A stretch of 46,712 nucleotides of DNA from a virus. How positions within the stretch are numbered: the first letter of the stretch is position 1; the number at the start of each line of letters is the position of its first letter. Of this stretch, positions 38,060 to 45,136 are shown one piece after another. A program made the position numbers and the translations under genes. Under the pieces are notes generated by a model. That model was not told the DNA's origin. It saw only the letters and a program-made list of their open reading frames with translations, and searched no databases. The stretch lies in IMG/VR virus record IMGVR_UViG_3300010397_000020, positions 1-46,712 of that record. One strand, 5' to 3'.

Positions 38060-38439
38060 TGGGCTGGGTTATCCCGCTGGGCTACGTGGCCGTCTGGCTG
38101 CTCTACGGCTGGCGGCTCACGATCCACCTGCTCGACGCCGAGGTACGGCGCAACCTCCGCGAGTACCCGTCGCTGTACAACGAGTACAACGGTGGCGCGG
38201 CCAGGGTGGCGACGGAGGAACGCGGCAGCTACCTCTTCGCCGGGTTCGGCCTGGCGCTGTTCTGGCCTGTCGTCGCGCCGGTCCGAGGTGCCTACCGGCT
38301 GCTCGGCGGTGAGGGCCTGTTCTCCACGCCGACGGAACGTGAAGAAGCCGGGCGCAGAGAGCTGGAAGAGCTGCGAAAACTGGCGCGTGAAAACGGTCTT
38401 CCTATGCCCAACTACGACCGCGAGAAAGGGGCCGCCTGA
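38059..38439 (+). CDS. membrane protein
   Basis: 126 residues. Two hydrophobic segments (WVIPLGYVAVWLLYGWRL and YLFAGFGLALFWPVVAPV) separated by a charged helix, then a charged coiled tail (EREEAGRRELEELRKLA). It is followed by a terminator, so it ends a transcription unit. Possibly involved in superinfection exclusion; this is guesswork from topology. GTG 38056 is an alternative start. Confidence 0.65.
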   Translation: MGWVIPLGYVAVWLLYGWRLTIHLLDAEVRRNLREYPSLYNEYNGGAARVATEERGSYLFAGFGLALFWPVVAPVRGAYRLLGGEGLFSTPTEREEAGRRELEELRKLARENGLPMPNYDREKGAA

Positions 38440-38463
38440 CATTCCGGCCGACGTTTCCGATAG

Positions 38464-38489
38464 CGCCCCGATCGTTCGGCGGGGCGTTT
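38464..38489 (+). terminator. terminator before the replication genes
   Basis: CGCCCCG (38464-38470) pairs with CGGGGCG (38480-38486), loop of 9, followed by TTTCTC. It starts 25 bases after the membrane gene. The replication genes downstream may then need their own promoter; I could not identify one clearly. Confidence 0.65.
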
Positions 38490-38528
38490 CTCGGCCCGTT
38501 CCTACAGCACGGCGATGAAAGCGCGGTA

Positions 38529-38699
38529 ATGGTGATCGAATCGACACGGCTGAGCGGCGCGGCGAATGGCCGCGTGCCGGTTGAGCTGGGAGAATGGGTG
38601 TTGCTTCTTAGGCGGCCGGACGGGTGCGCTAACACCCGTTTGTTCCGGCCTAAGGCGCAGACCGATTCGCCACACGAACCGGAAGGAGCCCTGGCGTGA
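38529..38699 (+). CDS. 56-residue hypothetical protein
   Basis: Starts MVIESTRLSGAANG and ends PHEPEGALA. It contains LGEWVLLLRRPDG and LFRPKAQ. A large inverted repeat (38607-38654) lies inside the coding region, so the RNA is structured there. The start lacks a clear ribosome-binding site. The stop overlaps the following GTG (GTGA), which supports coupling. Confidence 0.45.
   Translation: MVIESTRLSGAANGRVPVELGEWVLLLRRPDGCANTRLFRPKAQTDSPHEPEGALA
38607..38654 (+). other. large imperfect hairpin upstream of the replication initiator
   Basis: CTTA (38607-38610) and GGCCGG (38614-38619) pair with CCGGCC (38645-38650) and TAAG (38651-38654), leaving GGC bulged. Inside, ACGGGTG (38620-38626) pairs with CACCCGT (38633-38639), loop CGCTAA. 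In total 17 base pairs. It lies about 120 bases before the initiator-like gene. It could be an origin element, an RNA regulatory structure or an operator. Confidence 0.5.
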
Positions 38700-38773
38700 T
38701 AATGCCATGGCTGCGTGTGATCACGCACACCCGAAACGCTGTGCAGTTCGCCACCGAACAGGTGTACGCCTGA
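38696..38773 (+). CDS. 25-residue leader-like peptide
   Basis: GTG 38696 follows AGGAG by 7 bases. The peptide begins MIMPWLRVITHTR and ends at 38773. It overlaps the stop before it (GTGA) and the start after it (TGATG), so ribosomes could pass directly to the replication gene. It may be a translational-coupling leader. Product function is unknown. Confidence 0.45.
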   Translation: MIMPWLRVITHTRNAVQFATEQVYA

Positions 38774-39714
38774 TGGCGCGCACCGAGGGGCGGATCGCCG
38801 TCTCGATCTGGTCCGATCCCGACTTTCTCGCGTTGCCCCCGCTCGCCCAGCGTCATTTCATGTTCCTGCTTTCGCAACCCGACCTCGCCCATGACGGCGT
38901 GATCGCCCTCCGTGAGCGCCGCTGGGCCCGCTCGGCCCCCGGCATGACCGTCGCCGACATCACCGAGGCGAACGACGCTCTCGCCAAGGCGCGCTTCGTC
39001 GTCATCGACGAAGAGGCCGAGGAACTGCTGGTCCGCTCGTTCATCCGGCGCGACGGCGTGTACCGCCAGCCGAACGTGCTGCGGTCGGCGACCAGCCACC
39101 TCGCCACCGTCGCGAGCATCGCAATTCGCCAGGCCGTAGCTGCGGAATTGGTCCGCATCGAGTCCGAGGCGCAAGACATTCCGGAGGGTTCAAAGGGCGT
39201 TCTCAAGGGCTTGCTCAAGGATCTCCCGGAACCCTTCGGCGAACCCTTTCCTGAACCCTTCCGCGAAGGGTTACACACGACTAGTGGCAAAAGTGATGGG
39301 GAAAGAGGAGTGGTTACGGCCGTAGGTAGTGCTTCCCCTTCCCTCTTTCCACAAGCCTCTCTCCCCGTTCCCTCGCCGCAGCCTTCGGCTGCGGCTCCGC
39401 GCGCACAGGCGCGCGGACGCGGAACCCGACTTCCCGACGACTTCGCCGTGGATGCCGAGATGGTCGAGTGGGCCCGCGCCGAGACGCCAGATGTCGATGG
39501 CCGGTATGAGACAGCGAAATTCATCGACTACTGGGGGTCGAAGTCTGGGCAGGCCGCGACGAAGACCGACTGGGTCAAGACCTGGCGCAACTGGATGCGC
39601 AAGGCGCAGGAACGCGCCGGGCCCTCGCCCATCCACAGGCCATCCACAACCGATCAGCGCGTCGGCATGGCCCTGGCTCTTGCCGAGAAGTACGCCCAGG
39701 AGGATCAACTATGA
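38773..39714 (+). CDS. replication initiator-like protein (DnaD/DnaT-type)
   Basis: 313 residues. The N-terminal part (1-120) looks like the HTH domain of actinophage replication proteins: RIAVSIWSDPDFLALPPLAQ, FMFLLSQPDLAHDGVI, RSATSHLATVAS. A low-complexity linker follows, with repeated EPF units. The C-terminal domain, DEMVEWARAE-like then YETAKFIDYWGSK and TDWVKTWRNWMRKA, matches the DnaT/lambda-O-like helicase-recruiting region. It probably binds the origin and recruits the host helicase with the next gene product. Confidence 0.75.
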   Translation: MARTEGRIAVSIWSDPDFLALPPLAQRHFMFLLSQPDLAHDGVIALRERRWARSAPGMTVADITEANDALAKARFVVIDEEAEELLVRSFIRRDGVYRQPNVLRSATSHLATVASIAIRQAVAAELVRIESEAQDIPEGSKGVLKGLLKDLPEPFGEPFPEPFREGLHTTSGKSDGERGVVTAVGSASPSLFPQASLPVPSPQPSAAAPRAQARGRGTRLPDDFAVDAEMVEWARAETPDVDGRYETAKFIDYWGSKSGQAATKTDWVKTWRNWMRKAQERAGPSPIHRPSTTDQRVGMALALAEKYAQEDQL

Positions 39715-40160
39715 ACCGAACCGAGATCGCCCTGCTTCTCGGTGCCATCGCCGCCCGCGACAGCCGCACAACCGGTGAAGCCGACGTACTCGCCTGGCTC
39801 GAAGACCTCGGCGACCTCGAATTCGCCGACGCCCGCGCCGCCGTCAGCCGCCACTTCCGCGACTCCACCGACCGGATCATGCCCGCGCACATCCGCCGCA
39901 TCGCCCGCATCATCCGCGACGAGCGCCGCAAGGGCGAAACCATCCGCGGGCTGCCGCCCAACAAGTTCGAGCTCGCGGCGGCGGCCGAACCGCCCGCCGA
40001 GATCCGGGACTTCCTGACCGAGTTCACCTCGAAGCACGAGATCCCCGACGTCGGCATCCAGACCCCGGCCAACCCGCCGCCCGTCGTCGACCGGTCCGAG
40101 GAGATCCGGCAACGGGCGCTCGCCCGTGCCCGTTCCGAGCGACGGGGACGCAGATCATGA
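39711..40160 (+). CDS. helicase-loader-like protein (G39P-like fold)
   Basis: 149 residues. The N-terminal 70 residues, LLLGAIAARDSR, VLAWLEDLGDLEFADARAAVSRHF and RIMPAHIRRIARII, match the helical pattern of the SPP1 G39P loader/inhibitor family. A disordered tail follows with PPPVVDRSEE and a basic end. It overlaps the initiator-like gene by 4 bases. It is inferred to load or modulate the host replicative helicase. Confidence 0.65.
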   Translation: MNRTEIALLLGAIAARDSRTTGEADVLAWLEDLGDLEFADARAAVSRHFRDSTDRIMPAHIRRIARIIRDERRKGETIRGLPPNKFELAAAAEPPAEIRDFLTEFTSKHEIPDVGIQTPANPPPVVDRSEEIRQRALARARSERRGRRS

Positions 40161-40417
40161 CCGAGCCGATCCCGTTCAAGGTCACCCGCTACCGGTGCCC
40201 GCACTGCCCCCGCACCGCCTCGTCGAAAGCCCGCATGGTCGACCACATCGGCCGCTGCTGGACCAACCCCGAGGCACGCGGCTGCAAGACGTGCGCCCAC
40301 TACGCGCAGAACTACGAGGGCGCCGAGTTCTGCGCGGTCGGCGTCGATCTCGCCGTCGGCGATGGTGCGACGTCCCCGATCGTGCACTGCGACCTGTGGG
40401 AAGCCAGCCCGTCGTGA
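40157..40417 (+). CDS. C2H2/C2HC-type zinc-finger protein
   Basis: 86 residues. YRCPHCPRTASSKARMVDHIGRCW is a C2HC-type finger (CxxC, then His and Cys). A second set, CKTCAHY with FCAVG and VHCDLW, may bind another zinc. ATGA overlap with the loader-like gene suggests a link to replication. Confidence 0.7.
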   Translation: MTEPIPFKVTRYRCPHCPRTASSKARMVDHIGRCWTNPEARGCKTCAHYAQNYEGAEFCAVGVDLAVGDGATSPIVHCDLWEASPS

Positions 40418-40470
40418 CCGCCAAGCGCGCAGCCCACCAAGCACGACTCGCACCCGGGGAGACACCGTGA
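40414..40470 (+). pseudogene. 18-residue deletion remnant of the 40861-41091 family
   Basis: Starts GTG ACC GCC and ends PGETP. It reads like the first residues (VTARRAG) and the last residues (HQAHIPGETP) of the protein at 40861-41091 joined together, with the middle missing. Both ends still overlap neighbouring genes by 4 bases. It may be a decayed copy kept only as a coupling spacer. Confidence 0.45.
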
Positions 40471-40577
40471 CCACGCTCATCCGCCGCCTCGCCCGGCGCT
40501 ACGGCATCTGCACCCGCCACCGCCCCTGGCTCTACCGCTGGGCCTGCCGCCGCTGCCAGGAGATCCGATACCAGTGA
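40467..40577 (+). CDS. 36-residue basic peptide with CxxC
   Basis: Very basic (MTTLIRRLARRYGICTRHRP), then WACRRCQEIRYQ. Cys 15 plus CRRC and His residues might hold zinc. Coupled by 4-base overlaps at both ends. Small, so moderate confidence. Confidence 0.5.
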   Translation: MTTLIRRLARRYGICTRHRPWLYRWACRRCQEIRYQ

Positions 40578-40864
40578 CCCACTGCGAAGAGCACGGCAAG
40601 GTCATGCCGCACTACCGGTGCGCCGAGTCGGAGCGGTACCTCGACCACTTCGAGGCCCACCTCACAGTCGACGTCACGAAGCCCGAGCAATGCCGGGCGC
40701 GCACCGGCGTGATCTGGAAGCTCGGCGGCGAGGTCTGCTCCTGCATCCGGCTCGCCGACCACAGCGAGCCCAGCCATCCCGCCGGGACCTGGCACGTCTG
40801 CTCGTGCAACGCCTGGTTCGACGACTCGTGCGTCCGCTGGCGACCCACCCGCGAGCCGTCGTGA
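40574..40864 (+). CDS. Cys/His-rich hypothetical protein
   Basis: 96 residues with seven Cys and many His: HCEEHG, YRCAES, EQCRART, VCSCIRLADHSEPSH and HVCSCNAWFDDSC. A multi-zinc fold is likely. The LADHSEPSHPAG segment recurs widely in actinobacterial small proteins. GTG 40574 coupled on both sides. Confidence 0.65.
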   Translation: MTHCEEHGKVMPHYRCAESERYLDHFEAHLTVDVTKPEQCRARTGVIWKLGGEVCSCIRLADHSEPSHPAGTWHVCSCNAWFDDSCVRWRPTREPS

Positions 40865-41091
40865 CCGCCCGCCGTGCCGGCCGCTACCCGCCGGGCGGCT
40901 GCGTCCTCGCCGACAAAACCCGCTGCACGCTCCCGCCCGCCACCTGCTGCGACCACGGGCTGGCCATCCGCTGGCCCGGCGAAGACAAACCCGCAGCGTT
41001 CGTACGCGCAATGGAACTCCGGGCCAGCCTCGCCGAACAGGACGCCCGCCGTGCCGGCCACCAAGCCCACATCCCAGGAGAAACCCCATGA
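40861..41091 (+). CDS. small Cys-containing hypothetical protein
   Basis: 76 residues: GGCVLADKTRCTLPPATCCDHG then a helix (FVRAMELRASLAEQDARR) and HQAHIPGETP. Four Cys near the N-terminus suggest a zinc site. Its two ends are echoed by the 18-residue frame at 40414-40470. Confidence 0.65.
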   Translation: MTARRAGRYPPGGCVLADKTRCTLPPATCCDHGLAIRWPGEDKPAAFVRAMELRASLAEQDARRAGHQAHIPGETP

Positions 41092-41285
41092 CCAGCGAGC
41101 CCAACGATCTCGACTGCTGCCCGGGCGCGCCCGGCTTCGGCGACCCGAACGGCATGCACACCCACGACTGCCCGGCCTACCTCGCCAACGTCGCTGCCTT
41201 CATGGCAATGCAGTGGGCCAAGGACGACGCGCGAGCCGCTGCCGTCGACCACGCCCGCCTCGCCGCCGGAACGGAGGAGGGCTGA
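41088..41285 (+). CDS. small hypothetical protein
   Basis: 65 residues. LDCCPGAPGFGDPNGMHTHDCPAYL followed by an amphipathic helix (NVAAFMAMQWAKDDARAAA). Three Cys and two His near the N-terminus. ATGA-coupled to the preceding gene. Confidence 0.65.
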   Translation: MTSEPNDLDCCPGAPGFGDPNGMHTHDCPAYLANVAAFMAMQWAKDDARAAAVDHARLAAGTEEG

Positions 41286-41286
41286 C

Positions 41287-41511
41287 ATGGCAATCGAGCC
41301 AACCGGCGAAATGATGCAGGCGTTCGCCGAGGGCGAGAGCTTGCGCGAGGGCCTGGCCGCCGTCCTCGCCATCGTCGGGCGCGACTACTGCGTCCAGCCG
41401 GTTCCGCCGCCGGTGCGCGAGATGGAGGCGGCGCGACCTCGTGCCGAGTGTCCCTACTGCACGACGAGCCTTGAGAGCGTCTGCCCGTGGCACCGAGAGG
41501 TGACCCCGTGA
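41287..41511 (+). CDS. small hypothetical protein, paralogue of 37611-37871
   Basis: 74 residues. IEPTGEMMQAFAEGE and LAAVLAIVGRDY resemble the protein at 37611-37871. The C-terminal part has CPYCTTSLESVCPWH, a zinc-knuckle-like motif. It overlaps the next gene by 4 bases. Confidence 0.65.
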   Translation: MAIEPTGEMMQAFAEGESLREGLAAVLAIVGRDYCVQPVPPPVREMEAARPRAECPYCTTSLESVCPWHREVTP

Positions 41512-41822
41512 CCGACCTGCGCGACCAGCTCGCCGACTTCGATGCCGCCGCACGCCGCCTCCTCCCCGCCAACGACCCCATCCGCATCGGCCACAGCAGC
41601 CACCTCGGCCTGATCCTCCGCGAACTACGCCACCGAGCCCACCTCAGCCAAAACCAACTCGCACGCCGCATGCACATCACCAAATCCGGACTATCCGCCC
41701 GCGAACAACGCCCCGGCATGAGCGTCAGCGCGTTCCTCGACCACGCCCAAGCCGTCGGCTACGACGTCGCCCTCCTGCCCCGCGCCGGCGCCCTCACCCC
41801 CGACCGGAGGACCGTCGCATGA
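41508..41822 (+). CDS. XRE-type HTH protein (copy 1)
   Basis: 104 residues. The HTH is LGLILRELRHRAHLSQNQLARRM, HITKSGLSAREQRPG, then SVSAFLDHAQAVGYDVALLP. The N-terminal 35 residues form an extra helix. GTG 41508 overlaps the previous stop. The next gene is a second XRE protein with the same YD(V/L)AL ending, so the pair may be a duplication. Confidence 0.75.
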   Translation: MTDLRDQLADFDAAARRLLPANDPIRIGHSSHLGLILRELRHRAHLSQNQLARRMHITKSGLSAREQRPGMSVSAFLDHAQAVGYDVALLPRAGALTPDRRTVA

Positions 41823-42091
41823 CCCAGCCGCCCATGGCCGACGGTGTGCCCGGCCGCCAGCACCTCACCGGCTACCGCCTGCGCGACTACGACCACGCCA
41901 TCGCCCTGCTCTGCGAATCCCGGCTCAGCCAGGGCCTCAGCCAGGACCAGGTCGCCGAACGCGTAGGCCTTTCCCAGACCGCCGTCGGGCGGATTCTCGA
42001 TGGCATTGGCGGCCGGACGCTCTGGCGGCTGTTCGCGATCGCCGACGCCCTCGGCTACGACCTGGCCCTCATCCCCCGGGAGGACGCATGA
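41819..42091 (+). CDS. XRE-type HTH protein (copy 2)
   Basis: 90 residues. HAIALLCESRLSQGLSQDQVAERV, GLSQTAVGRILDGIGGR and LFAIADALGYDLALIPRE form a full HTH with the same ending as copy 1 directly upstream. ATG 41819 overlaps the copy 1 stop. Probable regulator. Confidence 0.75.
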   Translation: MTQPPMADGVPGRQHLTGYRLRDYDHAIALLCESRLSQGLSQDQVAERVGLSQTAVGRILDGIGGRTLWRLFAIADALGYDLALIPREDA

Positions 42092-42195
42092 TCGCCCGCC
42101 TTCGCGCCTGGTTCCTCAACGCCTACCTGCGGCAGGTCATCCGCGTCATCAAAGCCGAACGCCACCTGGCCGAACTCACTCGGGAGGACACGTAA
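42088..42195 (+). CDS. 35-residue basic amphipathic peptide
   Basis: MIARLRAWFLNAYLRQVIRV then IKAERHLAEL, mostly one amphipathic basic helix. ATGA overlap with the HTH gene and TAATG overlap with the next gene. Too small for a family call. Confidence 0.5.
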   Translation: MIARLRAWFLNAYLRQVIRVIKAERHLAELTREDT

Positions 42196-42323
42196 TGCCC
42201 AGCACCGAGGTCTGCCGCGCCTGCGCCGGCGCAGGCATCGTCGACCGCTGGAACCCGCAGACCAAACGCATCGAAACCACCACCTGCGGGGCATGCGGCG
42301 GCGCCGGGACCGTGACGCGATGA
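42195..42323 (+). CDS. DnaJ-type zinc-finger mini-protein
   Basis: 42 residues made almost entirely of two CxxCxGxG-like units: CRACAGAGIVDRW and CGACGGAGTV. This is half of a DnaJ cysteine-rich domain and should bind one zinc. ATG 42195 overlaps the previous stop. It may act as a nucleic-acid or protein-binding module. Confidence 0.65.
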   Translation: MPSTEVCRACAGAGIVDRWNPQTKRIETTTCGACGGAGTVTR

Positions 42324-42649
42324 CCACACGAAGCAGCGGAAACCCGCAGCACCCGACCTGCATCGACATCACCACGCACGGCCAGCCACCGGGCAGTGAG
42401 TGGCTCTGCGGCCCCGACTGCCCGCCACACGCCAAGCCCGCCGTGACCACCTACGACGAGTGGCGGGTCACCGGCACATGGCCCGAGGACGGCAAGCCCT
42501 TCGACGTGCAGCTCTGGCGATCGGACCAGTGCAACGCCGAAGCCGAGGCGCGGAAATGGGCCGAATGGGCTCGAGCGACGGGCGTGACCGACGGCCCGCA
42601 CCTGCACAAGCGCACCGTGACCGTCACCGACTGGGAGGCCGTCGAATGA
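42320..42649 (+). CDS. hypothetical protein
   Basis: 109 residues. The N-terminal part has Cys/His (PTCIDITTHG, LCGPDCPPHA). The C-terminal part is WRVTGTWPEDGKPFDVQLWRS, then a helix with EAEARKWAEWARATG and VTVTDWEAVE. The ending resembles that of the next gene (IVTDWTEVDT). Coupled on both sides. Confidence 0.65.
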   Translation: MTTRSSGNPQHPTCIDITTHGQPPGSEWLCGPDCPPHAKPAVTTYDEWRVTGTWPEDGKPFDVQLWRSDQCNAEAEARKWAEWARATGVTDGPHLHKRTVTVTDWEAVE

Positions 42650-42861
42650 CCAGCCCGATCCGCGTTCAGGTGTTCCTCGTCAGAGTCGCCGCCTCGGTGA
42701 TGCCGCCACTGTCCGCCGCCGAGGTGGAGGAGGCCGTGCGCCATCTCGCCTTCACCAGGGAACGCCCGCACGGCATGGGCGCACTGGATGTCAGCGCCTT
42801 CAACTTCAACGAGCACGCCGAGCCCATGATCGTCACCGACTGGACCGAGGTGGACACGTGA
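42646..42861 (+). CDS. small hypothetical protein
   Basis: 71 residues: VQVFLVRVAASVMPPLSAAEVEEAVRHL-type strand-helix and an ending MIVTDWTEVDT, similar to the end of the previous protein. ATG 42646 overlaps the previous stop. Confidence 0.65.
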   Translation: MTSPIRVQVFLVRVAASVMPPLSAAEVEEAVRHLAFTRERPHGMGALDVSAFNFNEHAEPMIVTDWTEVDT

Positions 42862-43034
42862 GCCCCGACGACATGCAGCGGTTCGAGCTACACGGCATCA
42901 GCCACCAGGACGACACCACAAGCGTCGAGATCACCTGCGATCGCTGCAGCTGGTACTTCGAGCCGGAGACCTCCTGGCCCGCCCTCGCCGAGCTGGTGCA
43001 GCGCGCCGAGGAGCACACGGAGGTCTGCCGGTGA
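42858..43034 (+). CDS. small zinc-binding-like protein
   Basis: 58 residues. VEITCDRCSWYFEP followed by HTEVCR is a small Cys/His motif. The final EVCR recurs at the end of the next protein (GEVCR), perhaps from a shared ancestor. GTG 42858 coupled to the preceding stop. Confidence 0.6.
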   Translation: MSPDDMQRFELHGISHQDDTTSVEITCDRCSWYFEPETSWPALAELVQRAEEHTEVCR

Positions 43035-43240
43035 ACGAGCCCGTGATCATCCACGCCACAGAAGCCGAGCTCGTGACCGAGCTGTTCTGGGTGCTGCACA
43101 TCGACCCGATCGCACGAGAGCACGGCATCGAGAAGCCCGCCCAGCTTCGCCGGGTCGACCTGACCGACCACGTCCTCGAACACCCCGATGACAGCCATCT
43201 GGTCCTGATCGTCCGCACCAGCGGGGAGGTCTGCCGGTGA
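43031..43240 (+). CDS. small hypothetical protein
   Basis: 69 residues. Helical N-terminal half (ATEAELVTELFWVLHIDPIA) and strand-rich end (HLVLIVRTSGEVCR). Coupled by 4-base overlaps at both ends. Not recognised. Confidence 0.6.
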   Translation: MNEPVIIHATEAELVTELFWVLHIDPIAREHGIEKPAQLRRVDLTDHVLEHPDDSHLVLIVRTSGEVCR

Positions 43241-43452
43241 GCACCTACTGGGCGAACGTCGACGTCGAATGGCTCGACGGCCGCACCGAGACCTACCGCG
43301 TCGGCGGCTACGCACGTCGCCATGAGGCCATCCGGGTGGCGGACGGAGTGCTGTCGCTCTACCTCGGCAACAACGCCTACCTCGGCCCTGAGCACGTCGT
43401 CAGCATCCCGATCGAGGTGCTTCGTGACTGGAAGATCCGGGAGGGATTTTGA
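43237..43452 (+). CDS. small hypothetical protein
   Basis: 71 residues: YWANVDVEWLDGRTETYRVGG, a helix, then HVVSIPIEVLRDWKI. It looks like a compact alpha/beta domain. GTG 43237 coupled to the gene before; the end overlaps the TTG start of the next. Confidence 0.6.
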   Translation: MSTYWANVDVEWLDGRTETYRVGGYARRHEAIRVADGVLSLYLGNNAYLGPEHVVSIPIEVLRDWKIREGF

Positions 43453-43805
43453 CCGGGCCGACGCTGTGCCAGATCCCCGGCTGCGCGATCAGGGGCCGCC
43501 ACCTGCCCGGCTGTGAGGACGACGATTGCCGGGGCTGCCTGCCGCGACTCGCCACCGAGGGCCTGATTTGTGAGACCCATGAACGGTGGGCCGCCCAGCA
43601 CTTGGCCGAGATTGAGCGGCTCACACCCGACGCCAGGCTCGTGGCCGCCGGGCAGGTGCGACGCGGACACGGCGGGAGCGGCGGGAAACCCGGCAGCAGG
43701 TCGCCGGCCAACGACGATGCGCTCGACGTGATGGACGCCGTTACCAACACCCTGACCACCCTGGCGCGCGACATCGCCGAGACGAGAGGCCTGACGTTCC
43801 GATGA
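43449..43805 (+). CDS. Cys-rich hypothetical protein
   Basis: 118 residues with a TTG start overlapping the previous stop. N-terminal cysteine cluster (LCQIPGCAIRGRHLPGC, DDCRGCLPRL, LICETHERW), then a Gly/Ser-rich linker and a helix (MDAVTNTLTTLARDIAETRG). Two zinc sites are possible. Role unknown. Confidence 0.65.
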   Translation: MTGPTLCQIPGCAIRGRHLPGCEDDDCRGCLPRLATEGLICETHERWAAQHLAEIERLTPDARLVAAGQVRRGHGGSGGKPGSRSPANDDALDVMDAVTNTLTTLARDIAETRGLTFR

Positions 43806-44350
43806 CCATTCACCACGCCCCCGACGCCATGATCTCGGGCGATGTCGCTCGGTCGACCGGAGCAGTCGGCGCAACTAGCGAGCTAATTGCGTGCGCCGAG
43901 CTGATGCGGCTTGGCTACTTCGTGTATCGCTGCGAATCGCCGTCCGCTCCGTTCGACCTCGTCGCATACCGAGACGGTCGCTGCCTGAGGGTCGAGGTCA
44001 AGACGATCTCCATGACGAAGTACGCGCCCAGCTACACCCATCCCGTCAATGACGAGTGGGACCTGCTCGCCGTCGTTGGGCAGGGTGCGGATGTGTTTCT
44101 CTTCGAGGCCGGCACTCCGGGACTGGAGATTCGGAATGCCCTCCGGCTCCACTTCGGCTATCCGGCGTTGCCGGAGACCAAGGCGCTTCAGCCCTGCGGC
44201 ACCCCGGCGGCGTACCACCGCCACCGTGCTCGAAGGCAGGCACCTTGCGATCCGTGCAGAGAGGCCATGCGGAAGGCCGCCAAGCGGCCGCTGACGGCCG
44301 AACGGGCCGAGTTGGTGCCCGTGCCCACCCCCGAAACTCTGGAGGCATGA
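43802..44350 (+). CDS. PD-(D/E)XK nuclease with C-terminal Cys motif
   Basis: 182 residues. GATSELIACAELMRLGYFVYRC gives the first helix and Glu. FDLVAY supplies the Asp and LRVEVKT the ExK motif, the classic core of resolvase/restriction-type nucleases. The C-terminal part has CGTPAAYHRHRARRQAPCDPC, a Cys/His motif common in actinobacterial small proteins and likely to bind zinc and DNA. It may be a Holliday-junction resolvase or a host-DNA nuclease. Confidence 0.75.
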   Translation: MTIHHAPDAMISGDVARSTGAVGATSELIACAELMRLGYFVYRCESPSAPFDLVAYRDGRCLRVEVKTISMTKYAPSYTHPVNDEWDLLAVVGQGADVFLFEAGTPGLEIRNALRLHFGYPALPETKALQPCGTPAAYHRHRARRQAPCDPCREAMRKAAKRPLTAERAELVPVPTPETLEA

Positions 44351-44354
44351 CGAG

Positions 44355-44525
44355 ATGGGCTGGATCGACCGGGCCGTCCGCGCGTTCGAGGTCGCCATCT
44401 TCGGCGACTACACGGGCTCGCCCGAGGCGGCGGAAGCCTTCATCCGCCGACGGCTGATTGGCATGGGCTACAGCGTCACCGTGGTGGACCGCGTGCTTCG
44501 AGAGGACCGTGAGCGCCGTGACTGA
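44355..44525 (+). CDS. 56-residue hypothetical protein
   Basis: MGWIDRAVRAFEVAIFGDYTG, a helical middle, and GYSVTVVDRVLREDRERRD. Starts 4 bases after the nuclease stop and overlaps the next GTG by 8 bases. Not recognised. Confidence 0.6.
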   Translation: MGWIDRAVRAFEVAIFGDYTGSPEAAEAFIRRRLIGMGYSVTVVDRVLREDRERRD

Positions 44526-45132
44526 CCCCCTCACCGCCGCCGCCCGCTTCCTCACCGCACAGCTCAGCTGGCTTAGGCACGCCACCGCCGAGCAAGGCGA
44601 GCCGTACGCGGCGGACGTGTTCCGGGAGATCGGGGACTGCGCGGCACGCATGCGGTCACTCGTCGACGGGCCACGCGAGCAGAAGTACCTGGGACCATGC
44701 GGGGCCGACATTGAGACCGATGTGACCACGATCGACCCCGACCACGGCGAAGGCATCCGCACGTACGTCCTCGTCGCCTGCGAGGGCGACGTCTACGGGG
44801 TGGCCGGCGCACAGAACGGACGCTGCCGAACCTGCGGCGCCACCGTCGACCAAAACGCACGCCGCCAATGGCTCGACGACGAAGTACGGCAACGCGCCTT
44901 CCGCGCCTCCGAGATCGAAGACGCCAACGGCATCGGCGCCAACCTCATCCGCCAATGGGCCACACCCGACCGCGGGCTGCTGCGCATCCACGACCACGAC
45001 GTGCAGGGCCGGGCACGCTACCTGCTGTCCGACGTCCTCGACCTCGCCGCGCGACAAGCCGCCAAACGCCTCGAACGGCAGGCCGACCGGGAACGACGAG
45101 CAGCACGCCGAACCGCCGAGATGGGAGCATGA
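44518..45132 (+). CDS. HTH DNA-binding protein with zinc-ribbon-like motif
   Basis: 204 residues. The N-terminal helical part (ARFLTAQLSWLRHATAEQ, VDGPREQKYLGPCGAD) is followed by GRCRTCGATVDQNARRQWLDD, so three Cys could bind zinc. The C-terminal HTH reads RASEIEDANGIGANLIRQWA, then a wing and a basic helix (RLERQADRERRAARR). This layout is common in actinobacterial phages and integrative elements. Probable regulator near the end of the early operon. Confidence 0.7.
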   Translation: MTDPLTAAARFLTAQLSWLRHATAEQGEPYAADVFREIGDCAARMRSLVDGPREQKYLGPCGADIETDVTTIDPDHGEGIRTYVLVACEGDVYGVAGAQNGRCRTCGATVDQNARRQWLDDEVRQRAFRASEIEDANGIGANLIRQWATPDRGLLRIHDHDVQGRARYLLSDVLDLAARQAAKRLERQADRERRAARRTAEMGA

Positions 45133-45136
45133 CGAG

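Noticed and set aside
38566-38772. N-terminal extension of the replication initiator to 38566
   Set aside because: The extension is not protein-like, while ATG 38773 is coupled to an upstream small frame and begins the conserved domain.
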